Below are positions 43,550-53,135 of a DNA stretch of 64,000 bases, piece by piece. This stretch comes from Clostridium_AW sp040797845 (GTDB lineage Bacteria > Bacillota > Clostridia > Clostridiales > Clostridiaceae): positions 62,001 through 126,000 of the forward strand of contig JBFNFA010000004.1 of assembly GCA_040797845.1 (NCBI GenBank), read 5' to 3'. The notes under the pieces are model-generated. The model did not search any database. It was not told where the DNA came from and worked only from the letters and a program-made list of their open reading frames with translations. Made by a program: the position numbers and the translations under genes. Position 1 is the first letter of the stretch. Each line of letters starts with the position of its first letter.

Positions 43550-44440
43550 ATGAGTGACAAATTAGTAAGAGCCATAGCTAAAGATGGAGAAATAAGAATT
43601 GTAGGTGCAATAACTACTGAAATGGTAAATAAAGCGGCAAAAATACATAATTGTTCTGCTACAGGAGCGGCAGCATTGGGAAGAATGATAACTGCAGGTT
43701 CTCTTATGGGGGCCATGTTGAAATCTGAAAAGGATACTTTAACGATTCAAATGAATGGTGGAGGAGAAGCTAGGGGAATTGTTGTAACTGCTTATCCAGA
43801 TGCTCATGTTAAAGGATATATGGGTAATCCACAGGTAGATTTGCCAGCAAATGAAAAAGGGAAATTAGATGTTGGTGGGGCCATAGGTAAAGATGGTACC
43901 CTTACCATAATAAAAGATATTGGATTAAAGGAACCTTATGTAGGTCAAGTTCCAATATATTCAGGAGAAATAGGAGAGGATTTAGCCTATTATTTCAGCG
44001 TATCTGAACAAACTCCTTCAGCTGTAGGATTAGGGGTATTAGTGAATAATGATTTAACTATTAAGGCTTCTGGAGGGTTTATAATACAGATGATGCCAGG
44101 AGCAAGTGAACTAACTGCTGACTTTGTAACCTATAGACTTGAAGAAATATCTTCTATAACAGACTTTATTTCTAAAGGCATGACTATTGAGGAAATATTG
44201 GAATTTATATTTGAAGACATGGATCTTAAAATATTAGATGATACAACACCAGAGTATAGATGTGATTGCTCAAGAGAAAAAGTAGAGAAAGTGCTTTTAA
44301 GCATAGGAGAGAAAGATTTAAAAGAGCTATATAATGATAAGAAAACAGAGGAACTAAAATGTCATTTTTGTAATACGGCCTATAAATTTACCCATGAAGA
44401 ATTGGGTGAGATATTAAGTAGTTTAGAATCTAACAAATAA
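43550..44440 (+). CDS. hslO: Redox-regulated chaperone Hsp33
   Basis: About 296 residues from ATG 43550, with GGAGGTAGG upstream; the in-frame ATG at 43535 overlaps that site. The zinc-binding redox switch is intact: CDC near residues 240-245 and CHFC about 30 residues later. Oxidation releases zinc and activates holdase activity. The N-terminal core AIAKDGEIRIVGAITTEMV is typical. Confidence 0.96.
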   Translation: MSDKLVRAIAKDGEIRIVGAITTEMVNKAAKIHNCSATGAAALGRMITAGSLMGAMLKSEKDTLTIQMNGGGEARGIVVTAYPDAHVKGYMGNPQVDLPANEKGKLDVGGAIGKDGTLTIIKDIGLKEPYVGQVPIYSGEIGEDLAYYFSVSEQTPSAVGLGVLVNNDLTIKASGGFIIQMMPGASELTADFVTYRLEEISSITDFISKGMTIEEILEFIFEDMDLKILDDTTPEYRCDCSREKVEKVLLSIGEKDLKELYNDKKTEELKCHFCNTAYKFTHEELGEILSSLESNK

Positions 44441-44459
44441 GTTACAATGTAAAGATAAC

Positions 44460-44750
44460 TTGAAATATGTAAAAAAAAGAAATATAATTTAATTAAAAGT
44501 TAATAATAAATTTTAGGTACTTAGATAGTTTAAAAGAGAAAGTGGTTAAAACCCACTGCAGCCCCCGCTACTGTGTGAGCAAACGAATCCCGTTATCCAC
44601 TGGAATTATATTCCGGGAAGGAGGGAAGAGAATGAAGCTTGAGCCAGGAGAACTGCCTAATATTTTATAAATTTTATTCTTCGGAGGGAAGAGAAAAATA
44701 TTATTGAGTGTTTTAATATACCTCTACCTTTAGGTAGAGGTAATTTTTTT
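44460..44750 (+). promoter_or_regulatory. Promoter, cobalamin riboswitch and terminator upstream of cobT
   Basis: TTGAAA, a 17-bp spacer and TATAAT (44483-44488) form the promoter. The riboswitch shows AGAGAAAGTGG, GCAGCCCCCGCTACTGTG and the B12-box GAGCCAGGAGAACTGCC (44641-44657, a near match to the consensus). It is followed by a 10-bp terminator stem TACCTCTACC / GGTAGAGGTA and a T-run (44719-44750). Cobalamin should reduce transcription of cobT. This fills the 44441-44768 gap. Confidence 0.95.
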
Positions 44751-44768
44751 GGAGGAGTGTGTATTTAA

Positions 44769-45845
44769 ATGGAATTATTAGAAGAAACTTTAAAATCCAT
44801 CCATGAATCAGATAAAGGTGCTATAAAAAAGGCATGGGAGAGAATGGATAACCTAACTAAGCCTATAGGAAGCTTAGGAAGGTTAGAAGAAATAGCAGTT
44901 AAAATTTCTGGTATAACTGGAGAGGTAAAGAATAAAATAAACAAGAAAAATACTATAATAATGTGTGCTGATAATGGTGTCTGGGAAGAAGGGGTATCTG
45001 CATGTCCTCAAGAGTTAACAGCTACAATCACTGATAATTATACTAAAGGTGTTACTGGAATAGGTGTTTTATCTAAGAATGTAAATGCAGATATTTGTGT
45101 GGTAGATATAGGTGTGAACGCAGACTTTAATAATTCTAAAATAATTAATAAAAAGATAGCTTATGGCACGAAGAATATGGCAAAGGAACCTGCCATGAGT
45201 AGAGAAGAAGCTATAAAGGCCATAGAAATAGGTATAGAAATTACAGATGAATTAATAAAAAATGGGTATGATTTACTGGGTACAGGGGAAGCGGGTATGT
45301 GTAATACCGCAACAAGTGCAGCAGTAATTAGCGCTCTTGGAAAAATAGATTCCGACCTAATTGTGGGAAAGGGATCTGGACTCACAGAGGAAGGATTTTT
45401 AAATAAGAAGAATGTAATAAAAAGAGCCATTGAAATAAATAAACCTGATGATAGTGATCCTATAGATGTATTATCAAAAGTAGGAGGATTTGATATTGCA
45501 GGACTTTGTGGATGTTTTTTATCGGCGGCTAAAAATAGAGTTCCTATAGTAATAGATGGAATAATATCTTGTGCAGCAGCTCTTTCTGCTTATAGATTAA
45601 ATCCAAATGTAAAGGATTATATGTTTCCTTCTCATATGTCTGCAGAAGCAGGTGCAAAGTATGTAATGGATGAAATAGGCTTAAAGCCATGTTTAGATAT
45701 GGAAATGAGATTAGGAGAGGGAACGGGTTGTCCTCTACAATTTTCAATAATAGAAGCAGCTCTAGCTATTATGAACAATATGGTTACACTAGCTGAAGCC
45801 AGCATTGAAGATAGTAAATTTCTTGTAGATATTAGGGAGAAATAA
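44769..45845 (+). CDS. cobT: Nicotinate-nucleotide--dimethylbenzimidazole phosphoribosyltransferase
   Basis: 358 residues. It makes alpha-ribazole phosphate, the lower nucleotide loop of cobalamin. Visible motifs are TKPIGSLGRLEEIA, GTGEAGMCNTATSAA and the C-terminal catalytic region with GEGTGCPL. The gene stands alone behind its own cobalamin riboswitch, without other cobalamin genes nearby, consistent with remodelling or salvage. GGAGGAG lies 11 nt before the ATG. Confidence 0.96.
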   Translation: MELLEETLKSIHESDKGAIKKAWERMDNLTKPIGSLGRLEEIAVKISGITGEVKNKINKKNTIIMCADNGVWEEGVSACPQELTATITDNYTKGVTGIGVLSKNVNADICVVDIGVNADFNNSKIINKKIAYGTKNMAKEPAMSREEAIKAIEIGIEITDELIKNGYDLLGTGEAGMCNTATSAAVISALGKIDSDLIVGKGSGLTEEGFLNKKNVIKRAIEINKPDDSDPIDVLSKVGGFDIAGLCGCFLSAAKNRVPIVIDGIISCAAALSAYRLNPNVKDYMFPSHMSAEAGAKYVMDEIGLKPCLDMEMRLGEGTGCPLQFSIIEAALAIMNNMVTLAEASIEDSKFLVDIREK

Positions 45846-45860
45846 TTTAAGATTATATTC

Positions 45861-45888
45861 AGGGGAAAATGCTTAGCACTTTTCCCCT
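45861..45888 (+). terminator. Hairpin after cobT
   Basis: AGGGGAAAA / TTTTCCCCT with an inner GCT/AGC pairing, but no U-run on the plus strand. Weak as an intrinsic terminator. Confidence 0.5.
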
Positions 45889-45896
45889 AAAAGAGA

Positions 45897-45925
45897 TTGA
45901 CAAATTATCAATTGCCTTATATAAT
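45897..45925 (+). promoter_or_regulatory. Promoter of the tRNA cluster
   Basis: TTGACA (45897-45902), a 17-bp spacer and TATAAT (45920-45925), consensus at both boxes, 33 nt before the first tRNA. Confidence 0.9.
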
Positions 45926-45958
45926 AATAATTGTCATTGAGATAATTGTATATGACAT

Positions 45959-46034
<76 letters not shown>

Positions 46035-46039
46035 GTGTT

Positions 46040-46114
46040 GCGGGAGTGGCTCAGTGGTAGAGCGTCACCTTGCCAAGGTGAACGTCGCGAGTTCGAATCT
46101 CGTCTTCCGCTCCA
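46040..46114 (+). tRNA. tRNA-Gly (GCC)
   Basis: 75 nt including an encoded CCA. Anticodon GCC in CTTGCCAAG, T-loop GTTCGAATC. One G-U pair in the acceptor stem. Confidence 0.97.
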
Positions 46115-46123
46115 ATTTAATAT

Positions 46124-46198
<75 letters not shown>

Positions 46199-46204
46199 AC
46201 TAAG

Positions 46205-46240
46205 AAAGCTTGTAAATATTATATTTACAAGCTTTTGTTT
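46205..46240 (+). terminator. Terminator of the tRNA cluster
   Basis: A 15-bp stem AAAGCTTGTAAATAT and its complement with a one-base centre, then TTGTTTATT. Confidence 0.85.
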
Positions 46241-46290
46241 ATTAGGAAATTTATTTTTAAATACAATACCAAGATAAAGAAATTTAATTA

Positions 46291-46998
46291 TCAACTTTCA
46301 ACTACAAATAAACTACCCCTATCTATTAACTTTCCTCGTCTTAAATAAATTGGCTCTATATCATATTTGTATAAAAAGTCTAAGATTTCCTTTCCATAAG
46401 CGTAGTAATTCAAGTCTCCAAAGAAAGCTAATCTATTTTTATCGAGAAGCCCACAGCATCCTCCAATAAATCCATAATCTAACCCTGGTAAAGATATATC
46501 CCCAGGAGGGAGAAGTAATACATCTATATTTTCTCCTTTAGCCATCTTAGCAATTCCTGTATCGCTAGTGATAATTGCATTATCGTTAATTACCGCTGTG
46601 GAACATTTAGTGTATCCTTGTTTTACATTTAATAATTTTTTATTGCCAATAATACTTAGTAACAGACTATCCGTATGGGGAATATTATGTATGAAATAAT
46701 TTTTTAAATTAACTGCGTTTAATCCTATGTTATTTGGATATTTAGTTTCTAAACTTTTATCAGATAAAAATACATTGAAATTTAGACTCTTAAATAAATT
46801 TATAAAGTGATATTCCATATCCTTATGGAATATTACATTTTTTTTGTCTACAAAATGAATTAACATATCAGGATGACCACATACAGAGTCGTAAAGATTA
46901 GAGCTAGGCGGACATTTTATTACATCATATCCTAATTTTATTAAATTATCTTCTTCTTCTTTATATATTCTAAAATCAACTATTGCATAATTTTTCAT
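46291..46998 (-). CDS. Uncharacterised clostridial protein (DUF6873-like)
   Basis: About 235 residues from the ATG at 46998; the upstream in-frame ATG at 47010 lies in the ribosome site GGAGG. It has no signal peptide or membrane segment. Features are DFRIYKEEEDNLIKLGYDVIKCPPS near the start, CGHPDMLIH, and a glycine/cysteine stretch GFIGGCCGLLDKNRLAFFGDL. The conserved HPD and GGCCG suggest an enzyme of unknown reaction. The gene is convergent to the tRNAs. Confidence 0.7.
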   Translation of the reverse strand: MKNYAIVDFRIYKEEEDNLIKLGYDVIKCPPSSNLYDSVCGHPDMLIHFVDKKNVIFHKDMEYHFINLFKSLNFNVFLSDKSLETKYPNNIGLNAVNLKNYFIHNIPHTDSLLLSIIGNKKLLNVKQGYTKCSTAVINDNAIITSDTGIAKMAKGENIDVLLLPPGDISLPGLDYGFIGGCCGLLDKNRLAFFGDLNYYAYGKEILDFLYKYDIEPIYLRRGKLIDRGSLFVVES

Positions 46999-47123
46999 AA
47001 AAACCTCCATACTATGTTATGTTAATTTTAAATGAAAAAAATTTACTTGTCGATATTTATGTTCTTCCATTATGAATATACCTTTTAATTACACACATAC
47101 TATTGTAGAAAGGAGTGAGTGAC

Positions 47124-48029
47124 ATGCAATATTTAAAACTTGTGTATGAAAATGATTTTGACGGATTAATAGAAGAGATTGAGGAGATAAAGGAATACTT
47201 TAGAGACAAAGAAATCAACATAGGAATATCAGAAATTATGGAAGGAAAAACTCACTTCATAAATATAGTTTTCTCTGATAATAACCTAAGTGAAAAGGCA
47301 GTAAATATCTTTAATCTTCATATATCCAACATACTGTATAAAGCCTTAATACAGGAATTCAATGAAAAATATATAACAGAATTTATAACAGATACTTATT
47401 TTTTTCTAAGTTTAGATGAGCTAAAGGAAATAAGAAATATAAGTATAAATGTTCTTAAAGATGATAATCTAGCTATAAATGATAATAGTATATTTTATAT
47501 AAATAGTAAAAATGAAATAATAAAAAAAATTCTTGAATGTGTTGTAAATAAAGAGGAAATAAATATAAATGGATTTTTAACTTTTAGAATGAAAGTACTC
47601 AGAGATGAATTAGAAAAGATTATAGATAAGGTAGTAGAAGAGTATTTGATAGAAAAAGAATATAATGAATTCATAAAATTACTAAAGTATTTTGTTGAAA
47701 TACAGGATAGTAGAATTGATATAATCAATATATTGATTGAAGAAGACGGAAGCTACCATGTGTTGGATAAAGAAGGAAATGATACAATGGAGGATTTCGT
47801 AAAAGATTTTATGGATAATAGGATTAGTGGAAGTGTAAACATGGAAGACATTTTAATAAGCGGATTAATAACTTATTGTCCAGAACAAATAATAATACAT
47901 GGCAATAAAAACTGTAAAAATAATGAGATTATTAACACCATAAAAAACGTATTTATAAATAGAGTTCATTTTTGTGATGAATGTAAAATGTGCAGTAATT
48001 TAAAAGATAAGAGTGGTGTTAAAAGATAA
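47124..48029 (+). CDS. ytxC: YtxC-like sporulation protein
   Basis: 301 residues from ATG 47124 with AAAGGAG upstream. It is mainly helical and acidic, with the YtxC-type stretches FLTFRMKVLRDELEKIIDKVVEEYLIEKEYNEFIKLLKYFVEIQDSRIDIINI and a C-terminal cysteine pair CDECKMC. The ytxC-thrS order is conserved in Bacillus and clostridia, which supports the call. The biochemical role is not known. Confidence 0.85.
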   Translation: MQYLKLVYENDFDGLIEEIEEIKEYFRDKEINIGISEIMEGKTHFINIVFSDNNLSEKAVNIFNLHISNILYKALIQEFNEKYITEFITDTYFFLSLDELKEIRNISINVLKDDNLAINDNSIFYINSKNEIIKKILECVVNKEEININGFLTFRMKVLRDELEKIIDKVVEEYLIEKEYNEFIKLLKYFVEIQDSRIDIINILIEEDGSYHVLDKEGNDTMEDFVKDFMDNRISGSVNMEDILISGLITYCPEQIIIHGNKNCKNNEIINTIKNVFINRVHFCDECKMCSNLKDKSGVKR

Positions 48030-48036
48030 AGAAATG

Positions 48037-48318
48037 TTGACAATAAAAGCTAATAAGAATATAATAATAAAAAGAAAATAAAAGCTATGATAAGGAAGAG
48101 TAAACAGAAAAACTGTTAAAAGAGATGAAAACCCATGGGCTGAAAGGTTTTCTTATCAGAGTTTGTTGAAAACCACCTTTGAGCTGGAAGCTGAAAATAA
48201 TATTTAAGTAAGCAATCCCGTAACCTGCGTTAAAGGAACTAAAGAGGATAGTTTTACTATCAATCTGGGTGGAACCGCGAATAGATCGTCCCATTGTTTT
48301 GGGAGGATTTTTTATTTT
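48037..48318 (+). promoter_or_regulatory. Promoter and T-box leader of thrS
   Basis: TTGACA (48037-48042), a 17-bp spacer and TATAAT (48060-48065). The leader has stem-I sequence, the T-box GGGTGGAACCGCG (from 48267) and a terminator GTCCC / GGGAG with a T-run to about 48318. It should respond to uncharged tRNA-Thr. It fills the gap 48030-48364. Confidence 0.93.
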
Positions 48319-48364
48319 TTTGAAAATATTATTATAAATTTAATATAAAATCAGGAGGTAAGTC

Positions 48365-50287
48365 ATGATTAACGTAACTTTAAAAGATGGAAAAATAATT
48401 CAAGTAGAAAAAGGATCAAAAGTTAGTGATGTTGCAATGAAAATAAGTCCAGCTCTTTACAAAAAAGCTTTAGGAGCTAAAGTAGATGGAAAAGATGCGG
48501 AACTTATGACACAAATAAATGAAGATTGTACATTAGAAATATTAACTTTTGAAGATTCAGATGGAAAATGGACATTAAGACATACGGCTTCACATATATT
48601 AGCACAAGCAGTTAAAAAATTATATCCTAATACTAAGCTAGCTATAGGACCAGCTATTGATACTGGATTTTACTATGATTTCGATACAGATGTAACATTT
48701 ACACCAGAAATGTTAGAAAGCATTGAAAAGGAAATGTCAAAGATAATTAAGGAAGATTTACCATTAGAAAGATTCGAATTGCCAAGAGAAGAAGCTATAA
48801 AGCTTATGAAGGAAAAGAAAGAAGACTACAAAGTAGAGTTAATAGAAGAATTACCAGAAGATGCAGTGATTTCTTTTTACAAGCAAGGAGAATTCACTGA
48901 CCTATGTGCAGGACCTCACGTACCTTCAACTGGTAAGGTTAAGTCAGTTAAACTTCTTTCAGTAGCAGGTGCATACTGGAGAGGGGACGAAAAAAATAAA
49001 ATGCTTCAAAGAATTTACGGAACTGCTTTCACTAAAAAAAGCGAGTTAGATGAATATTTAAAAATGTTAGAAGAAGCTAAGAAGAGAGATCATAGAAAAA
49101 TAGGTAGAGAGTTAGAGTTGTTCTCCATTCTTGAAGAGGGACCAGGATTTCCGTTCTTCCTACCAAAGGGAATGGTTGTAAGAAATCAACTAGAAAACTT
49201 TTGGAGAGAAAAACATACAGAGGCTGAATATCAAGAAATTAGAACTCCAATTATATTAAACGAAGAGTTATGGCATCGTTCAGGCCACTGGGACCACTAC
49301 AAAGAAAATATGTATTTTACAAAAATAGATGAAGAAGCTTTTGCTGTAAAACCTATGAACTGCCCTGGAGCAATCTTAACATACAAAAATTCAATGCACT
49401 CATATAGAGAGTTTCCGTTAAGATTAGCAGAGTTAGGATTAGTTCATAGACATGAATTATCTGGAGCCCTTCATGGAATGATGAGAGTTAGATGTTTTAC
49501 ACAAGATGACGCTCATATATTTATGACAAGAGAACAAATAAAAGATGAATTGTTAAAAGTAATTAAGTTAATAGATGGTATATACAAGGTATTTGGCTTT
49601 GAATATCATGTAGAACTTTCAACTAGACCAGAAAATTCCATGGGTAGTGATGAAGATTGGGAAGCTGCAACAAATGGATTAAGAGAAGCACTAGAAGAAA
49701 TAGGACTTAATTATAAAGTTAATGAAGGAGATGGAGCTTTCTACGGTCCAAAAATAGATTTCCATTTAAGAGATTGCATAGGAAGAACATGGCAGTGTGG
49801 AACAATACAGCTTGATTTCCAAATGCCAGAAAGATTTGATTTAAATTACGTAGGATCTGACGGAGAAAAGCACAGGCCAGTAATGGTTCACAGAGTTGTA
49901 TTTGGAAGTATAGAAAGATTTATAGCAATACTTATTGAAAACTATGCAGGAGCATTCCCAACTTGGTTAGCACCAATTCAAGTTAGAATTATGAATATAA
50001 CAGATTCACAAAAGGATTATGCAAATAAGCTTGGAGAAATCCTAAAGAGCAAAGGCATAAGAGCAGAAATAGACACTAGAAATGAGAAAATAGGATATAA
50101 GATAAGAGAAGCTCAACTTCAAAAGATTCCTTATATGATAGTAGTTGGAGATAAAGAAATGAATGAAAATAAAGTAGCTATAAGAAGTAGAGTGAATGGA
50201 GATTTAGGGGTTATGGAGATAGAAGACTTTGTATCTCATATAACTGATGAAATAAAGAGCAAATGCTACGATAATTGTTCATTATAA
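48365..50287 (+). CDS. thrS: Threonyl-tRNA synthetase
   Basis: 640 residues, class II. Domains are TGS (about 1-62), an editing domain with the metal-binding HTASHILAQ (near 73) and the late CAGPHVP, the catalytic core (motif 2 VHRHELSGALHGMMRVRCFTQDDAH; motif 3 near VVFGSIERFIAI) and the anticodon-binding domain (about 545-640). Complete. Controlled by the upstream T-box. Confidence 0.98.
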   Translation: MINVTLKDGKIIQVEKGSKVSDVAMKISPALYKKALGAKVDGKDAELMTQINEDCTLEILTFEDSDGKWTLRHTASHILAQAVKKLYPNTKLAIGPAIDTGFYYDFDTDVTFTPEMLESIEKEMSKIIKEDLPLERFELPREEAIKLMKEKKEDYKVELIEELPEDAVISFYKQGEFTDLCAGPHVPSTGKVKSVKLLSVAGAYWRGDEKNKMLQRIYGTAFTKKSELDEYLKMLEEAKKRDHRKIGRELELFSILEEGPGFPFFLPKGMVVRNQLENFWREKHTEAEYQEIRTPIILNEELWHRSGHWDHYKENMYFTKIDEEAFAVKPMNCPGAILTYKNSMHSYREFPLRLAELGLVHRHELSGALHGMMRVRCFTQDDAHIFMTREQIKDELLKVIKLIDGIYKVFGFEYHVELSTRPENSMGSDEDWEAATNGLREALEEIGLNYKVNEGDGAFYGPKIDFHLRDCIGRTWQCGTIQLDFQMPERFDLNYVGSDGEKHRPVMVHRVVFGSIERFIAILIENYAGAFPTWLAPIQVRIMNITDSQKDYANKLGEILKSKGIRAEIDTRNEKIGYKIREAQLQKIPYMIVVGDKEMNENKVAIRSRVNGDLGVMEIEDFVSHITDEIKSKCYDNCSL

Positions 50288-50302
50288 TATTAAAAATATA
50301 TG

Positions 50303-50466
50303 TTGACAAAATTTAAGTAAGATAGTAAAATATTATCTGTTAAGAAGAAACCAGCCGTTTCTCACCTTACAGCAAGGCTAGTAAGGTTTAAAGTAAAAGT
50401 GTATTATTGTATTTTAATTGCACTTATGGATTTGTATTTAGGGACGGCTATAGCCGTCCTTTTTTA
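50303..50466 (+). promoter_or_regulatory. Promoter and L20 leader of the infC-rpmI-rplT operon
   Basis: TTGACA (50303-50308), a 17-bp spacer and TAAAAT form the promoter. The structured leader contains AAACCAGCC and GCAAGGCTAGTAAGGTT and ends in the terminator GGACGGCTATAGCCGTCC with a T-run (50441-50466). This matches the Firmicute L20 leader, by which excess L20 represses its operon. Confidence 0.88.
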
Positions 50467-50505
50467 TATTGTTTATTTTTTTATAACACCTAGGGGGTGA
50501 ATAGT

Positions 50506-51018
50506 ATTAATAAAGATTTCTTATTAAATGAAGAAATTAGAGAAAGTGAAATTAGGGTTATAACAGATGAAGGTGAACAATTAGGAATACTATCATCAAC
50601 GGAGGCCCTAAAAATTGCGGAGGAAAGAGAATTAGATTTAGTAATGATTGCTCCTTCAGCAAAGCCGCCTGTTTGTAAAATAATGAATTATAGTAAGTTT
50701 GTTTATGAACAATCTAAAAAAGACAAAGAGGCAAGAAAAAAACAAAAAGTTATTAATATAAAAGAAATAAGATTAAGTGCTACTATTGAAGAGCATGATA
50801 TATCAATAAAGGCTAAACATGCTAGAAAGTTTTTATTGGATGAAGACAAGGTAAAAGTTACAGTAAGATTTAGAGGTAGAGAAGCTGACTACTCCTTTAC
50901 AGGAGAAAAAATACTTCGTCTATTTCTTTCACAAGTTGAAGATGTATGTGTGGTTGAAAAGCCAGCTAAACTAGAAGGAAGAAATATGACGATGGTTTTA
51001 GCGCCAAAAAAGTCATAA
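50506..51018 (+). CDS. infC: Translation initiation factor IF-3
   Basis: 170 residues from a rare ATT start at 50506, chosen because AGGGGG lies 8 nt upstream and because infC genes typically use ATT/ATA starts for autoregulation. The GTG at 50497 is inside the ribosome site. The N domain NKDFLLNEEIRESEIRVITDEGEQLGIL and the C domain KEIRLSATIEEHDISIKAKHARKFL are canonical. It binds the 30S subunit and guards start-codon choice. Confidence 0.96.
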   Translation: MNKDFLLNEEIRESEIRVITDEGEQLGILSSTEALKIAEERELDLVMIAPSAKPPVCKIMNYSKFVYEQSKKDKEARKKQKVINIKEIRLSATIEEHDISIKAKHARKFLLDEDKVKVTVRFRGREADYSFTGEKILRLFLSQVEDVCVVEKPAKLEGRNMTMVLAPKKS

Positions 51019-51040
51019 ATATTGAGAGGAGGAACACACT

Positions 51041-51238
51041 ATGCCTAAAATGAAAACACATAGAGGTGCAGCAAAAAGATTTAAAGCTACAGGAACTGGT
51101 AAATTAAAGAGAGCGAAAGCTTACAAAAGTCATATATTAACAAAAAAGAGTTCAAAAAGAAAAAGAGATCTTAGACAGACTGGATATGTAGCAGAATGTC
51201 AGGAAAAAGCAATGAAGAAGTTATTACCATATTTATAA
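51041..51238 (+). CDS. rpmI: Ribosomal protein bL35
   Basis: 65 residues, highly basic, starting PKMKTHRGAAKRFKATGTGKLKRAKAYKSH, the L35 signature. 22 nt after infC. GAGAGGAGG precedes the ATG. Confidence 0.98.
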   Translation: MPKMKTHRGAAKRFKATGTGKLKRAKAYKSHILTKKSSKRKRDLRQTGYVAECQEKAMKKLLPYL

Positions 51239-51268
51239 TTTACAGTGCGAAGAAGGAGGTTACGTTAA

Positions 51269-51628
51269 ATGGCAAGAGTTAAAAGAGCTGTGAATGCTCG
51301 TAAAAATCATAAAAAAGTACTTAAACTTGCAAAAGGATACTACGGTGGAAAAAGCAAGTTATTCAAAACTGCTAATGAAACAGTTATAAGAGCATTAAGA
51401 AATGCATATGTTGGCAGAAAGTTAAAGAAGAGAGATTTTAGAAAACTATGGATAGCAAGAATAAATGCAGCTACAAGAATGAATGGATTATCATATTCAA
51501 AATTCATGAATGGAATTAAGCTTGCAGGAATAGATATAAACAGAAAGATGTTATCAGAAATAGCTATCAATGATCCAAAAGCTTTTTCTGGATTAGTAGA
51601 AATAGCAAAAGAAAAATTAAACGCTTAA
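51269..51628 (+). CDS. rplT: Ribosomal protein bL20
   Basis: 119 residues, basic, with VKRAVNARKNHKKVLKLAKGYYGGKSKLFK and the RNA-binding RDFRKLWIARINAATRMNGLSYSKF. It is the third gene of the operon, and its product should bind the upstream leader to repress it. GAAGGAGG precedes the ATG. Confidence 0.98.
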   Translation: MARVKRAVNARKNHKKVLKLAKGYYGGKSKLFKTANETVIRALRNAYVGRKLKKRDFRKLWIARINAATRMNGLSYSKFMNGIKLAGIDINRKMLSEIAINDPKAFSGLVEIAKEKLNA

Positions 51629-51634
51629 TAGAAA

Positions 51635-51662
51635 GTGCAGCCTTAATTGCTGCATTTTTTAT
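51635..51662 (+). terminator. Terminator after rplT
   Basis: GTGCAGC / GCTGCAT with a 7-nt loop, then a T-run. Confidence 0.9.
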
Positions 51663-51671
51663 TTTTAAAAT

Positions 51672-51699
51672 TTGACAATGTAAGCTCAAGTGCTATAAT
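51672..51699 (+). promoter_or_regulatory. Sigma-A promoter of ktrB-ktrA
   Basis: TTGACA (51672-51677), a 16-bp spacer and TATAAT (51694-51699). The leader is about 70 nt, too short for the c-di-AMP riboswitch class. Confidence 0.8.
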
Positions 51700-51777
51700 A
51701 AATTACATTAACCATATAATAGATTATATTGATTTTATAATAAATTATAAATTAAATTATTGTATGAGGTGCGTACA

Positions 51778-53124
51778 ATGAAAATTAAAATTTTTAAAAA
51801 ATTTAGACTAGCTCCAGTGCAAATATTGGCCCTAGGTTTTGCAGTTGTAATTTTGATCGGAACAATTTTATTACATTTACCAATAGCAACTCAAAGTGGT
51901 GTCAGAACTCCACTTATTGATTGCTTTTTCGTTTCTACATCTGCCACTTGTGTTACGGGATTAATAACGGTAGACACTGGAACTCATTGGAGCTATTTTG
52001 GTAAAACGGTAATTATGCTTCTAATTGAAATCGGGGGACTAGGATTTATGTCTTTTGCTACTTTAATTGCCTTAATATTAGGTAAAAAAATTACACTAAA
52101 AGATAGATTAGTCATGCAAGAAGCTATGAATTCCTTTTCACTTCAAGGATTAGTTAAATTAGTTAGGTATGTATTATTATTTACTTTTTCAATACAAATT
52201 GGGGGAGCATTGTTATTATCAACTCAATTTATCCCTGAGTTCGGGTTAGCTAAGGGTATATATTATAGTATATTTCATTCTATTTCTTCATTTTGTAATG
52301 CAGGTTTTGATTTGTTCGGTAATTTCCAAAGTGTTACGGGATATTATGACAATACTGTTGTAATTTTAACGATATCTAGTTTGATTATAATAGGTGGTTT
52401 AGGATTTTATGTTTGGCAAGAAATTTATAACTTTAAGACTTTAAAGAAATTATCTCTACATTCTAAAATAGTACTATCTGTTACTACATTTTTAATAGTA
52501 GCTGGAACTATACTTATGTTTATACTTGAGTCTAATAATCCAGGCACTATGAAGGATATGTCCCTTAAGGGTAAGGTTTTATCATCTATATTTGCATCTG
52601 TTAGTCCGAGAACTGCTGGACTTAACTCTATATCTACATCAGATATGACTACTGCAGGAAAATTCTTGACCATAATATTAATGTTTATTGGAGGTTCATC
52701 TGGATCTACAGCAGGAGGTATTAAAGTTACTACAGCAGGATTACTTATATTAGCGGTTATGTCTATAGTTAAAGGTAGAGAAGATGTGGAAGCTTTTAAA
52801 AAGAGAATACCAAAGGATACAATATATAAGTCTTTGGCGATTACAGTTATAGGCTTAGGCCTTGTTATATTTGTTACGATGGTATTGTCAATAACTGAAG
52901 CTGGTGCATCGTTGGAATATCTTCTTTATGAAGCAACCTCTGCTTTTGCAACTGTTGGATTAACATTAGGATTGACTACTAAATTAAGTTTTGCAGGTAA
53001 AATAATTATTGCTTTTACTATGTATGCTGGAAGAATAGGACCCTTAACTTTATTTTTAGCTTTATCAAGGAAAAAGGCTTCAAGTAATATAAAGTATCCA
53101 GAGGAAAAAATATTAGTAGGATAG
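51778..53124 (+). CDS. ktrB: Ktr/Trk-type potassium uptake membrane subunit
   Basis: About 448 residues from ATG 51778, with GAGGTG upstream; an in-frame upstream start at 51760 is less well placed. It has four M1-P-M2 repeats, including pore loops SATCVTGLITVDT, SISSFCNAGFDLFG, FIGGSSGSTAGGIKV and TSAFATVGLTLG with the expected selectivity glycines. It pairs with the following RCK subunit for sodium- or ATP-linked K+ uptake. Confidence 0.94.
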   Translation: MKIKIFKKFRLAPVQILALGFAVVILIGTILLHLPIATQSGVRTPLIDCFFVSTSATCVTGLITVDTGTHWSYFGKTVIMLLIEIGGLGFMSFATLIALILGKKITLKDRLVMQEAMNSFSLQGLVKLVRYVLLFTFSIQIGGALLLSTQFIPEFGLAKGIYYSIFHSISSFCNAGFDLFGNFQSVTGYYDNTVVILTISSLIIIGGLGFYVWQEIYNFKTLKKLSLHSKIVLSVTTFLIVAGTILMFILESNNPGTMKDMSLKGKVLSSIFASVSPRTAGLNSISTSDMTTAGKFLTIILMFIGGSSGSTAGGIKVTTAGLLILAVMSIVKGREDVEAFKKRIPKDTIYKSLAITVIGLGLVIFVTMVLSITEAGASLEYLLYEATSAFATVGLTLGLTTKLSFAGKIIIAFTMYAGRIGPLTLFLALSRKKASSNIKYPEEKILVG

Positions 53125-53135
53125 GGGAGATTTAA

